From Nocardia asteroides (GTDB lineage: Bacteria > Actinomycetota > Actinomycetes > Mycobacteriales > Mycobacteriaceae), in NCBI RefSeq assembly GCF_900637185.1, contig NZ_LR134352.1, positions 4,826,001 through 4,890,000 on the forward strand: a stretch of 64,000 nt of DNA, in the 5' to 3' direction. A program made the position numbers and the translations under genes. Numbering within the stretch: the stretch's first letter is position 1; every line of letters starts with the position of its first letter. Shown one piece after another: positions 26,057 through 34,821 of this stretch. The notes under the pieces were generated by a model. It did no database searches and was not told the origin of the DNA. It was given only the letters and a program-made list of their open reading frames with translations.

Positions 26057-26949
26057 CCGGTCCGGCCGGCGCGGCGCGCACCGAGGCAGCGGCGGCGGCG
26101 ATCCGGCACCACTACGACGTCGGCAACGACTTCTACCGCCTGTGGCTCGACGACTCGCTGAGCTATTCGTGCGCCATGCCCGCCTCCCCCGGCGACACCC
26201 TGGCTGCGGCGCAGGAACGCAAGCTGGCCCACCATCTGCGCGCGGTCGGCGCCGAGCACGCCGAGTCGCTGCTCGACATCGGCTGCGGCTGGGGCGCGGT
26301 GCTGGCGCGCGCAAGCGCCGGTCACGGCGTGCCGCGGCTGACCGGGTTGACCCTCAGCGACGAGCAGGCCCGCCACGTCCGTGCCCTGGATCTGCCCGGC
26401 GTCGAGGTGCACACGCGCAGCTGGGTGGACTTCGAGCCGAAGTCCCGGTTCGACGGGATCGTCTCGATCGGCGCGTTCGAGCATTTCGCGCGGCCCGACG
26501 ACACTCCCGCCGCCAAGGTCGCGGTGTATCGGGAGTTCTTCACCCGCTGCCGCGACTGGCTGACCGTCGACGGCGCCCTGTCGCTGCAGACGATCGTCTA
26601 CGGCAACATGCGCCGCGAGCAGGCCAGCGCGTTCATGCAGCAGCAGATCTTCCCCGACGCCGACTTGCCCACCCTCGCCGAGATCACCGCGGCCGCCGAC
26701 GGGGTGTTCGCGATCGTCGCGCTCACCGACGACCGGCTCGACTACGCCTGGACCTGCGAGCAGTGGGCCCGCAGGCTGCGCGCGCGACGCGCCGAGGCGG
26801 TGGCCCTGGTCGGCGCCGAGACGGTCGCCCGGTACGAGCGGTATCTGAAGATGTCGGCGCTGGGCTTCCGGATGGGCAAGCTCGGCCTGCTGCGGATCGT
26901 CGCCCGCCCGCACCCGGACACGTTCCTCTCGCGTGGACGAGGCCGATGA
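26053..26949 (+). CDS. Cyclopropane-fatty-acid-synthase-like SAM methyltransferase (module A)
   Basis: 298 residues from a GTG overlapping the ACP stop. HHYDVGNDFYRLWLDDSLSYSCA at 19-41 (here split: HHYDVGNDFY, LSYSCA) and the SAM motif DIGCGWGAV at 75-83 place it in the CFA synthase/mycolic-acid methyltransferase family. The family transfers a methyl group to a cis double bond, giving cyclopropane, methylene or methyl branches. EHFARPDD and the C-terminal CEQWARRL helix fit. The adjacent desaturase would supply the double bond. It overlaps the P450 by ATGA. Confidence 0.9.
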   Translation: MTGPAGAARTEAAAAAIRHHYDVGNDFYRLWLDDSLSYSCAMPASPGDTLAAAQERKLAHHLRAVGAEHAESLLDIGCGWGAVLARASAGHGVPRLTGLTLSDEQARHVRALDLPGVEVHTRSWVDFEPKSRFDGIVSIGAFEHFARPDDTPAAKVAVYREFFTRCRDWLTVDGALSLQTIVYGNMRREQASAFMQQQIFPDADLPTLAEITAAADGVFAIVALTDDRLDYAWTCEQWARRLRARRAEAVALVGAETVARYERYLKMSALGFRMGKLGLLRIVARPHPDTFLSRGRGR

Positions 26950-28178
26950 CGACCGCTCCCGCGATCCGGTTCAATCCGTTCAGCGCCGAGTTCCGTCGCG
27001 ACCCGTACCCGGTGTACCGGGCGTTGCGGGCCACCCGGCCGGTTCACAAGACACTCGGCATGTGGGTACTCACCCGCCACGCCGACGCGCGAGAAGTGCT
27101 GCACGACAAGAGCTTCGGTGCGGGACTGATACCGGAACTGGTCACCGCGCAGGCCCGCAGGCTGGGTGCGCCCGACATCGCGCGGATCGAGCGGCTGGGC
27201 CGCACCTCGCTGGTGTTCACCGACGATCCCGCGCACGCCCGGTTGCGTGGTTTGGTGAACAAGGTGTTCACGGCGCGGGCCGTCGCGGCGATGGAGCCCA
27301 CGGTGGCCGCGATCGCCGAACGGCTGCTGCGTCCGGCCGTGGCGGCCGGGGGCGCCGACGTGGTCGCCGCGCTGGCCGGGCCGCTGCCGGTCGCGGTGCT
27401 GTGCGAGTGGATGGCGCTGCCGCCCGCGCTGCACGCCTGGGTCGGCGGCTGGACCCACGACATCCGCTTCCTGCTGGAGCCGGGCCTGATGACCGCGCCG
27501 GACCTGGCCCGGGTGCGCACGGTGGTCGACCTGTTCGCCGACGCCCTGGCCGACGTGCTCGCCGAGCGACGGGCCGCCCCCGGTGACGATCTGATCAGCC
27601 TGCTGCTCGCGGCCAGGACGGCCAACGGCGACACGCTCACCGACGAGGAGCTGATCTTCGTCTGCGTCATGTGTTTCGTGGCGGGCACCGAGACCACCAA
27701 AGCCCTCATCGGCACCGCCACCCTGGCGCTGCTGCGGCATCCGGACCAGGCCGCGCTGGTGCGGCAGTCCCCCGAGCGGCTCCCCGCCGCCGTCGCCGAG
27801 GCTCTGCGCTACGACGCGCCCCTGCAGCTGACCAAACGGCTGGCCACCCGCGACGTGGTGATCGGTGGCGAGACGATCCAGGCGGGCGAGCACGTCCTGG
27901 TGTGTCTGGGTGCGGCCAATCGCGATCCCGCCGTCTTCGCCCGCGCCGACGAGTTCGACGTCACCCGCGTCCCCGGCGACCACCTCGCCTTCGGGCACGG
28001 CATGCACGGCTGTCTCGGCGGCGCGCTCGCCCAGCTGCAAGCCCGGATCGCCCTCGGCGCACTGCTGCGGCGGCACCCCCGCCTGGCCGCCCCCGCCGGC
28101 GAATTCGCCTGGCAGCAGCACAGTTTCCTGCTGCGCGGACTGGACAGCCTGCCGGTGTCGTTCGGCGCGGGCCGATGA
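26946..28178 (+). CDS. Cytochrome P450 (module A)
   Basis: 410 residues from the ATG at 26946 (ATGA overlap). Oxygen-binding I-helix FVAGTETTK near 240, ExxR in EALRY near 280, and haem loop FGHGMHGCLGG near 347-357 with the Cys ligand. It is a soluble bacterial class I P450. Being translationally coupled to an ACP/FAAL operon suggests oxidation of the ACP-bound chain, as BioI does in Bacillus; this is inference. No ferredoxin gene is nearby. Confidence 0.93.
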   Translation: MTTAPAIRFNPFSAEFRRDPYPVYRALRATRPVHKTLGMWVLTRHADAREVLHDKSFGAGLIPELVTAQARRLGAPDIARIERLGRTSLVFTDDPAHARLRGLVNKVFTARAVAAMEPTVAAIAERLLRPAVAAGGADVVAALAGPLPVAVLCEWMALPPALHAWVGGWTHDIRFLLEPGLMTAPDLARVRTVVDLFADALADVLAERRAAPGDDLISLLLAARTANGDTLTDEELIFVCVMCFVAGTETTKALIGTATLALLRHPDQAALVRQSPERLPAAVAEALRYDAPLQLTKRLATRDVVIGGETIQAGEHVLVCLGAANRDPAVFARADEFDVTRVPGDHLAFGHGMHGCLGGALAQLQARIALGALLRRHPRLAAPAGEFAWQQHSFLLRGLDSLPVSFGAGR

Positions 28179-29893
28179 CCCGGCCCGGACAGCTGCTGCC
28201 CGAGGTGCTGCGCGAACGCGCGGCGACGACACCGGATCGGGTCGCCTTCCGGTTCCTCGACGAGACCGGCACGGAGAACGGCCATCTCACCTACGCCGGC
28301 TTGCACGCACGGGCCGCGGCGGTGGCGGCGCGGCTGCGCGCGGTGTGCGCGCCGGGTGACCGGGCGCTGCTGGTCTACCCGACGGGACCGGATTTCCTGG
28401 CCGCGTTCTTCGGGTGCCTGTACGCGCGGGTGATCGCGGTCCCGGTGAATCCGCCGCGCCGCGGACACGTGCAGCAGGCCACGCGCGCCATCGTCCTCGA
28501 CTGCACGCCCGCGGTCGTCCTGACCGAGGCCGCCGCCGTGGAGCCGCTGCGCGCGGCCCTCGCGCCGCTGCTGCCCGGCGCGCGGTGGCTCACCGCCGGC
28601 CTTCCCGGCGACACCGCCTTCGCGGCCGAGCCGATCGAACCGGACGCGGTGGCGTTGCTGCAGTACACCTCCGGCTCCACGGCCACGCCCAAGGGCGTGC
28701 TGGTCTCGCACCGCAATCTGGCGGCCAATCAGGAGATGATCCGGCTGGCCTTCGGCCACGACAGCGGGTCCACCGTGGTCGGCTGGGCGCCGCTGTTCCA
28801 CGACCAGGGGCTGATCGGCAATGTGCTGCAACCACTCTGGGTGGGTGCGACCAGTGTGCTGATGGCGCCGGCCACCTTCGTGCGACGGCCGCTGTTGTGG
28901 CTGCGAGCGATCGGCGAGTACCGCGCGCACTCGAGCGGCGGACCGAACTTCGCCTTCGACGCCTGCGTGGCCAGGGCCGCCGCCGAACCACCGGCCGGGC
29001 TGGATCTGACCAGCTGGCAGGTCGCGTTCAACGGCGCGGAACCGATCCGCGCCGCCACCCTGGCCCGGTTCGCCGAGACCTTCGCCGCGTACGGTTTCCG
29101 CGCGACCTCGCTGTACCCGTGTTACGGGTTGGCCGAGGCGACGCTGCTGGTCACCGGCAGCGGCAAGGGCCGGGGTCCGCGCACCCTGACCGCCGACGCC
29201 GCGGCACTCGGCGCGGGCCACTACCGTCCCGCCCGGGCGGGGAAGCCGCGCACACTGGTGAGTTCGGGCCGCGTCCTGTCCGGCGAGCGGGTCCGCGTCG
29301 TCGACACCGCCACCCTGCGACCGTGCCCACCCGGGCGCGCCGGGGAGATCTGGGTCGCGGGAGACCATGTGGCCCAGGGCTATTGGCAGCGGCCCGAGGC
29401 GAGTGCCGAACTGCTGCGGGCGCGCGCCGCCGACGATCCGCGCACCGGCTGGTTGCGCACCGGCGATGTCGGCCTGCTGGTCGACGGCGAGCTGTACGTG
29501 GTCGGCCGGGTCAAGGACATGGTGATCATCCGCGGGCGCAACCACTATCCGCACGACATCGAGGACACCGTGCAGTCGGCGCATCCCGCGCTGCGCCACG
29601 GCGGGTCCGCCGCCTTCGCCGCCCCGGGCGCGGACGGCGAACGGCTGGTCGTCGTGCAGGAACTGCGCCGCGACCGGCTCGACGCCGACCCGGCCGAGGT
29701 GCGTGGCGCCATCCGGTCCGCGATGCTCCGCGAGCACGATCTCGCCGTGGGCGATCTGGTGCTGACCCTGCCCGGCCAGCTCGCCAAGACCAGCAGTGGC
29801 AAGATCATGAGGTCGGCCGCCCGCGCCCGCTACGCGGCGGCGGGATTCGCCGCCTGGCCGCATCCGCCCGAACGAGGAGCCGGACCCCGATGA
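28175..29893 (+). CDS. Fatty acyl-AMP ligase, FAAL (module A)
   Basis: 572 residues, ATGA overlap with the P450. It activates a fatty acid as acyl-AMP and passes it to an ACP. P-loop YTSGSTATPKGV near 163-174, GWAPLFHDQGLIG near 204, SGGPNFAFDAC near 250, NGAEPIRAATL near 288, YGLAEATLLV near 318, GWLRTGDVG near 427 and the C-terminal catalytic TSSGKIMR near 540. NGAEPI, FHDQGLIG and SGGPNFA are FAAL rather than acyl-CoA ligase features. The likely partner is the ACP at 25796. Confidence 0.93.
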   Translation: MTRPGQLLPEVLRERAATTPDRVAFRFLDETGTENGHLTYAGLHARAAAVAARLRAVCAPGDRALLVYPTGPDFLAAFFGCLYARVIAVPVNPPRRGHVQQATRAIVLDCTPAVVLTEAAAVEPLRAALAPLLPGARWLTAGLPGDTAFAAEPIEPDAVALLQYTSGSTATPKGVLVSHRNLAANQEMIRLAFGHDSGSTVVGWAPLFHDQGLIGNVLQPLWVGATSVLMAPATFVRRPLLWLRAIGEYRAHSSGGPNFAFDACVARAAAEPPAGLDLTSWQVAFNGAEPIRAATLARFAETFAAYGFRATSLYPCYGLAEATLLVTGSGKGRGPRTLTADAAALGAGHYRPARAGKPRTLVSSGRVLSGERVRVVDTATLRPCPPGRAGEIWVAGDHVAQGYWQRPEASAELLRARAADDPRTGWLRTGDVGLLVDGELYVVGRVKDMVIIRGRNHYPHDIEDTVQSAHPALRHGGSAAFAAPGADGERLVVVQELRRDRLDADPAEVRGAIRSAMLREHDLAVGDLVLTLPGQLAKTSSGKIMRSAARARYAAAGFAAWPHPPERGAGPR

Positions 29894-30333
29894 CCCCACA
29901 GGCCCCGAATCCCGATTTCGCCCAGCTGGTGTCGGCCGCGGTGCTGTCCATGCCGGCCGCGGCCCACCTGGGCTTCCACTTCGGCCGGATCGACCCCGGC
30001 GAGGTGGAGATCGTGCAGCCGCACCGGCGCGAACTCACCCAGCACGACGGCTACTTCCAGGGCGGTGTCCTCGGCTCGCTCGCCGATTTCGCCGCCGGCT
30101 CGGCCGCGGGCACCCTGCTGCCCGCGGGCTGGATCAACATGACCGTCGACTACACCGTGAAGATCCTCGCTCCCGCCAAGGGCGCGACCGTCCTCGCCCG
30201 CGGCCGGGTGATCAAGCCGGGTTCGCTGCTCACCATCGCCGCCGCCGAGGTCTTCTCCGTCGAGGACGACGCCGAGATCCTCTGTGCCACCGCGCTGGTC
30301 ACGATGCGCAACATCCGCGTCGCCGGCACGTAG
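29890..30333 (+). CDS. PaaI-type hotdog thioesterase (module A)
   Basis: 147 residues, ATGA overlap with the FAAL. Hotdog fold: HDGYFQGGVLGSLADFAAG then INMTVDYTVKILAPAKG. In most PaaI-family enzymes the turn before the central helix reads HGG or HAG; here it is QGG, so the usual His is replaced by Gln. It could release the acyl chain from the ACP or, if catalytically altered, bind it. Last gene of module A, ending 4 bp from a convergent gene. Confidence 0.85.
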   Translation: MTPQAPNPDFAQLVSAAVLSMPAAAHLGFHFGRIDPGEVEIVQPHRRELTQHDGYFQGGVLGSLADFAAGSAAGTLLPAGWINMTVDYTVKILAPAKGATVLARGRVIKPGSLLTIAAAEVFSVEDDAEILCATALVTMRNIRVAGT

Positions 30334-30337
30334 GCGC

Positions 30338-31279
30338 TCAGCGCGGCCGGCGCACCGCCACGACCGTGTAGGGCGTGGCGGGGGTCGGCTCGGTGTCGAA
30401 GCGGGCGTTCGGCAGATACAGCCGATCGCCGTAGGCCGCGATGGTGGCGGGGACGTCGAAGCGGGGATCGGTGACGCGACCGGTGAGCACCCCTGTCGCG
30501 CCCGACGGGTCGAGGTCGATCACCGCGATCGCCTGCTGCCGGTTCTGCACCGCGTACAGCGTGGTGCCGTCGAGGAGCAGCCCGTCACCGTCGACGAGGG
30601 AGGCGCCGCCGAGGTCGACCCGGCGGGTCTCGCCGGTGGCGGGGTCGACCCGGAAGAGCAGGCCGGTGACCGATTGCACGATCAGCAGACCGGTGCCGTC
30701 GGGTGTGCCGACGATGCCGTTGGCGTTGAAAGCGCCTGGCACGTACTCGATCTCGCCGGTGAGCGGCACCCGGACCACCGCCTCGGGCGCGGGCAGGGCG
30801 CCGTCGGGGCCGATCGGCAGGTGATACAGCACGGGCGCGGTGGAGTCGGTGATCCACGCGCCCGCGGACGTGAGCACCACATCGTTGACAAAGGTCGCCT
30901 GGCCGTCGGCGACCCGGTAGTTCGCCAGCTGCGCGCCGGTCCCGGCATCGAGCACCCGGACGTCCCCGCCGGTGCCGCCCGCCACGAACAGCCTGCCGCG
31001 CTCGTCCAGCCGCAGGCCCAGCGCCGGGGTTCCCGGCCCCCGGCTCAGCAGCGCACCGTGCCCCGTCACCAGATTCGCCCGGTAGACCGAGCCGTCGGCC
31101 ATCGACCCCAGATAGGCCATCGGCAGCGATCCGATCGCGATCCCCTCGGGCCGGAACCCTGCGGGTAGCCCGAGCGTCGCGGGGAACAGCAGGTCCTCGG
31201 CCGCAGCGCGGTGCTGGGGCAGCGGGATCGACGCGACGGCTCCGGCGAGCACCGCCGCCACGACGAGCAGGGGCCTCAT
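30338..31279 (-). CDS. Secreted SMP-30-like beta-propeller protein
   Basis: 313 residues with a signal peptide (MRPLLVVAAVLAGAVAS, cleavage near AAA-ED). Repeated blade motifs such as PEGIAIGSLPMAYLGSMADG, LRLDERGRLFVAGG, GAFNANGIVGTPDGTGLLI and DGLLLDGTTLYAV point to a six-bladed SMP-30/gluconolactonase-like propeller. Many actinobacterial relatives carry the name superoxide dismutase, which nothing here supports. Function unknown; it may act on an exported lipid product. GAAGGA precedes the start. Confidence 0.8.
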   Translation of the reverse strand: MRPLLVVAAVLAGAVASIPLPQHRAAAEDLLFPATLGLPAGFRPEGIAIGSLPMAYLGSMADGSVYRANLVTGHGALLSRGPGTPALGLRLDERGRLFVAGGTGGDVRVLDAGTGAQLANYRVADGQATFVNDVVLTSAGAWITDSTAPVLYHLPIGPDGALPAPEAVVRVPLTGEIEYVPGAFNANGIVGTPDGTGLLIVQSVTGLLFRVDPATGETRRVDLGGASLVDGDGLLLDGTTLYAVQNRQQAIAVIDLDPSGATGVLTGRVTDPRFDVPATIAAYGDRLYLPNARFDTEPTPATPYTVVAVRRPR

Positions 31280-31308
31280 CCGATCCTTCGTTCCGTGGGT
31301 GCGGGAAC

Positions 31309-32184
31309 GTCCCGCGACAACGGCGCTACGTCCTGGCCGTCGCCGAGACCACCAGCTTCACCCGCGCCGCCGAACGCTGCCTGGTGGTGCAGTCGGCGCT
31401 GAGCCACCAGATCGCCCGGCTGGAACGGGAACTGGGCGCGCGACTGTTCGAGCGCACGAGCAGGCGGGTCCGGCTCACCCCGGCGGGCGCGGCGTTCCTG
31501 CCCGCGGCCCGGCAATGCCTGGAGGCGGCCGAGCGGGCGGCGGCCGAGGTGGCGGCGGCGGTCGGTGAGGTGCGCGGCAGGCTCGCGGTGGGGTTGATCC
31601 CGACCGTGGCCGCGGTCGATCTGCCCGCCGCCCTGCGCGAATTCCGCACACGGCATCCGCACGTGCGGATCAGCCTGCGGGTCGGCGCCAGCGAGGACCT
31701 GGCCGAGCAGGTCGAGCAGGGCACGCTGGACGTGGCCTTCCTCGGGCTGCCGAGCGGCGCCGCGCCGCGTGGCGTCGCCGTGCGGGAGCTGGCCAGGGAC
31801 CGGCTGGTGGCGGTGGTCGCGCCGGGACACGCCCTGGCGGGCGAGCCGATGGTGACGCTGTCCCGGCTGGCCGCGGAGGTGTTCGTCGATCTGCCCGCGG
31901 GCACGGCCGGCCGGATCCAGTCGGACCTGGCGTTCGCCGCGGCGGGGCTCACCCGCGACGTCGCCTTCGAGGTGACGACCGCGGACTACATCGCCCGCCT
32001 GGTCGGGCAGGACCTGTGTGTGGCGATGCTGCCCGCCGCGCACGCGCCGCACCTGACCGGGGTGCGCACCGTCGAGGTGGCCGACGCGCCGACCCGGGTC
32101 GAGTACGTCGTGTGGAGCCGCGTCGGCCGCAGTCCCGCCGCGTCGGCGTTCCTCGAGGCCCTGGACATCCCGGCCGACGACTGA
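31309..32184 (+). CDS. LysR-type transcriptional regulator, start codon not identifiable
   Basis: About 291 residues. The winged-helix N-terminus is clearly readable from 31318: QRRYVLAVAETTSFTRAAE, then SALSHQIARLERELGARLF, followed by a normal substrate-binding domain (LAVGLIPTVAAVDLPAAL onward). However, the frame has no ATG, GTG or TTG at or upstream of the expected start; the first is GTG at 31384, inside the DNA-binding domain. The gap to the divergent propeller gene is only about 30 nt. Start-codon loss, a non-standard start or a sequencing error could explain this. It may regulate the neighbouring lipid cluster. Confidence 0.75.
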   Translation, partial: VPRQRRYVLAVAETTSFTRAAERCLVVQSALSHQIARLERELGARLFERTSRRVRLTPAGAAFLPAARQCLEAAERAAAEVAAAVGEVRGRLAVGLIPTVAAVDLPAALREFRTRHPHVRISLRVGASEDLAEQVEQGTLDVAFLGLPSGAAPRGVAVRELARDRLVAVVAPGHALAGEPMVTLSRLAAEVFVDLPAGTAGRIQSDLAFAAAGLTRDVAFEVTTADYIARLVGQDLCVAMLPAAHAPHLTGVRTVEVADAPTRVEYVVWSRVGRSPAASAFLEALDIPADD

Positions 32185-32192
32185 GACGGCCG

Positions 32193-32226
32193 CCGGCCCC
32201 GCCTGCCGGACGGCGGGCGGGGCCGG
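32193..32226. terminator. Bidirectional hairpin between LysR and P450 genes
   Basis: CCGGCCCCGCCTGCC pairs with GGCGGGCGGGGCCGG, one wobble, loop about 4 nt. It sits between convergent stop codons at 32184 and 32240. Confidence 0.75.
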
Positions 32227-32239
32227 GGACCGGCGCGGA

Positions 32240-33496
32240 TCAGGCCGGGGTCAGCGCGACCCGCAGTGATTCCAGGCCGCGGATGACCACGTTGGGCTTG
32301 AACACCGGGTTGTCCGAACGCAATTCGAACGTGCCCGCCTTGCGCAACAGGACATCCAGCAGGATCTCCATCTCCAGCAGGGCGAGCGGGGCGCCGAGGC
32401 AGTAGTGGATGCCGAGGCTGAAGCCGAGGTGCTTCTTGGCGGGGTTCATCGGATCGGAGTAGCGGGTCATGTCGACGCGCTCCGGATCGGGATAGGCGGC
32501 CGGGTCGTGGTTGGCCGAGTTGATCAGGATCACCACGCCTTCGCCCTGCTCGAACTCGTGTCCGGCGACGGTGATCGGACGGGTCGCGGCACGGGTGGTG
32601 ATCTGCACCGACGGGTCGAGCCGCAGCAATTCGTCGGGCGCGTACGCGAGCAGTTCCGGCCGCTCGCGCAGCAGCCGCAGCTGATCGGGGTTGCGCAGCA
32701 GGCGCAGCATGCCGGTGCCGATGAGGTTGGCGGTGGTCTCGTGGCCGGCGACGAAGGTGGTGATACAGGTGGCCAGCAGCTCCTGCTCGGTGAGCACGTC
32801 GCCCCGGTCCTCGACCTGCGACAGCACGCTGAGCAGGTCGTCGCGCGGGTCGGCCCGGCGTTCGTCGAGCAGCTCGCGGAAGTAGCCCATGAACCCGCGC
32901 GAGGCGGCACTGCGCGCGGTCAGGCATTCCGGCGGCAGCGTGTAGTCGTGGTCGAACCCGCGGGCCAGGTCCTGGGACCACCGGTGCACCTGGTCGTAGG
33001 CCTCCTCGGGCACCCCGATCAGCTCGCAGGCGATGATCAGCGGCAGCGGGTACGCGATCATCTCGACGAGATCGAATTCCCCTGCGGCCAAGGCGTCGTC
33101 GACGAGCTGTTCGCACAGCTGCTCGATCCGGGGCCGCAGCCGGGTCACCATGCGCGGGGTGAAACCCTTGGTGACCAGGTTGCGCAGGCGGGTGTGGTCC
33201 GGCGGCTCCATCCACAGGAACGACGTGGGCAGTTCCTCGGCGGCGTCCTCCGGCGACACCGTCGGATGCATCATCGCCGCCTCTTCGGCGTGGCTCCACG
33301 CGGTGGTGGACAGCACGGCCGCGCAGTCCTCGTAGCGGGTCAGCACGTGGTGGCCCAGCGGGGTCTGATGGATCGGGCCCGCCTCACGCAGCACGGCGGC
33401 GGGGGTGTACGGGTCGGCGCGGCCGTCCGGCCCGAACAGCTGGACCAGCGCGGTCTGGACCGCCTGGGCGTCGATCGGCGAAGTCGTGGAGGTCAT
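32240..33496 (-). CDS. Cytochrome P450 (central operon, fourth gene)
   Basis: 418 residues from the ATG at 33496 behind AGGAG. I-helix FVAGHETTAN near 248, ExxR as ELLR near 290, haem loop FSLGIHYCLGAPLA near 358-371 with the Cys ligand. Substrate-recognition segment FLWMEPPDHTRLRNLV is shared with the P450 at 36038, suggesting relatedness. It lies 29 nt after the FAD monooxygenase and forms an operon with it and two more P450s. Likely oxidises a lipid made by modules A and B. Confidence 0.92.
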   Translation of the reverse strand: MTSTTSPIDAQAVQTALVQLFGPDGRADPYTPAAVLREAGPIHQTPLGHHVLTRYEDCAAVLSTTAWSHAEEAAMMHPTVSPEDAAEELPTSFLWMEPPDHTRLRNLVTKGFTPRMVTRLRPRIEQLCEQLVDDALAAGEFDLVEMIAYPLPLIIACELIGVPEEAYDQVHRWSQDLARGFDHDYTLPPECLTARSAASRGFMGYFRELLDERRADPRDDLLSVLSQVEDRGDVLTEQELLATCITTFVAGHETTANLIGTGMLRLLRNPDQLRLLRERPELLAYAPDELLRLDPSVQITTRAATRPITVAGHEFEQGEGVVILINSANHDPAAYPDPERVDMTRYSDPMNPAKKHLGFSLGIHYCLGAPLALLEMEILLDVLLRKAGTFELRSDNPVFKPNVVIRGLESLRVALTPA

Positions 33497-33525
33497 GGGT
33501 GGGTCTCCTGGTTCTCCGGTGGTGG

Positions 33526-34821
33526 TCAGGGAAGGAGGATGCGGCGCAAGGACTCCGGGGTGGTCAGGGCGGCGGGCGGGTCGACCAGGTGGGCGACCCG
33601 CAGGAAGGTCCTGGCTACCCGCGGATCGTGGTGCGCCACGCGCTGGATCCGGCCGACGAGGACATTGGTGAGCCGGGTGCGCACCGTGCGCCGGCCCGCC
33701 ACGCCGGGATGGCGCAGGTCCGAGCCCGCGGCGAGCTGCCAGGCCACCGCCACCGCGTCGTCGGCGGCGGCGTAATAGCGGGCGGGCAGGTCGGATTCGC
33801 TCGCGTCCAGGCAGTCGCGCAGGGCCGCCGCCTGCAGCGCGGCGACCGTCATGCCCTGGGCGTAGAGCGGGTTGAAGGCGCACAGCGCGTCGCCGAGGAC
33901 GAGCAGCCCGGCGGGCGCGGACCTGCCGTCGAACCGGCGCCGCACCGCGGTCCGGAACCGGTAGGGCACCGCGTCGCCGAGCGGCTCGGAACCCACCACG
34001 AGGGAGTGGATGTCGGGCGCCGACAGCGAGGCGGCGTAGTCGCGGAAGCCGTGGTCGTCGACGGGCGGGTGGTCGCCGAGCATCCCGGCCAGCGTCACGT
34101 GCCACCGGTCACCCTCCACCCGGACCGCGCCGCCACCGCGCCCGTTCGCGCCGGTGGAGACGATCACCGAGGCCTGGCCGCCGAGCTGACCGGGCCGGTG
34201 CCGGAAGAACCGCGAGGCGTAGCCGAGGTCGACATCCAGGCGTTCCTCCGCGGGTGCGGCGGCGCCGATCTCGCCGAGCCACTGCGTGATCCGGGAGCCC
34301 CGGCCGGCGGCGTCGACGATCAGGTCGGCGGTCAGGGTCCGGGTGCCCGCCGGTCCGAGCACCGTCACGGCACGCACCCGCCGCGCGTCGCCGACCAGGC
34401 CCTGCGCGGTCGTGCGGGTCAGCAGCTCGATCCCGCGCAGGTGCAGGGTGCGCCGCCGCAGCACGGTCTCGAGCAGCGACCGGGTGGCGATGAGCGAGGT
34501 GAGACCGGTGGAACCTGCCGCGAGCCTGCCGCCGCCGACGTACCAGCGGGTGCCGACCAGCACCTCGGCGACCGTCGCGCCGTCCGAGACCGCCTGCTCG
34601 GTGAACCCCGGATACAGCTCCTCCATGATCCGGCGGCCGCGATCGAGCAGGCCGTGCAGGTGCCAGGCCTGCGGAACACCGCGCCGCACCGGCTCTTTCG
34701 CGTCCAGCTCGTCGCGTTCGAGCACGGTGACCCGTTCGAAGCGATCGGCCAGCACCCGCGCGGCCAGCAGCCCGGCGACGCCCGCCCCGACGACGATGGC
34801 GTGCCCGGCGCGCGGGGTCAC
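33526..34821 (-). CDS. FAD-dependent monooxygenase
   Basis: 431 residues from a GTG overlapping the upstream P450 stop (GTGA). The Rossmann motif VVGAGVAGLLAARVL is at about 10-24, ending in VLERD; the second FAD motif VLGDALCAFNPLYAQGM is near 296-312. This is the pattern of group A flavin monooxygenases (p-hydroxybenzoate-hydroxylase fold), which includes hydroxylases, epoxidases and some reductases. DAAGRGSR near 182 fits. Within an operon of P450s, epoxidation or hydroxylation of an unsaturated chain is plausible. Confidence 0.88.
   Translation of the reverse strand: MTPRAGHAIVVGAGVAGLLAARVLADRFERVTVLERDELDAKEPVRRGVPQAWHLHGLLDRGRRIMEELYPGFTEQAVSDGATVAEVLVGTRWYVGGGRLAAGSTGLTSLIATRSLLETVLRRRTLHLRGIELLTRTTAQGLVGDARRVRAVTVLGPAGTRTLTADLIVDAAGRGSRITQWLGEIGAAAPAEERLDVDLGYASRFFRHRPGQLGGQASVIVSTGANGRGGGAVRVEGDRWHVTLAGMLGDHPPVDDHGFRDYAASLSAPDIHSLVVGSEPLGDAVPYRFRTAVRRRFDGRSAPAGLLVLGDALCAFNPLYAQGMTVAALQAAALRDCLDASESDLPARYYAAADDAVAVAWQLAAGSDLRHPGVAGRRTVRTRLTNVLVGRIQRVAHHDPRVARTFLRVAHLVDPPAALTTPESLRRILLP

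Noticed and set aside
30338..31279. Superoxide dismutase, a common name for relatives of this protein
   Set aside because: No metal-binding pattern of any superoxide dismutase family; the repeats fit a beta-propeller.
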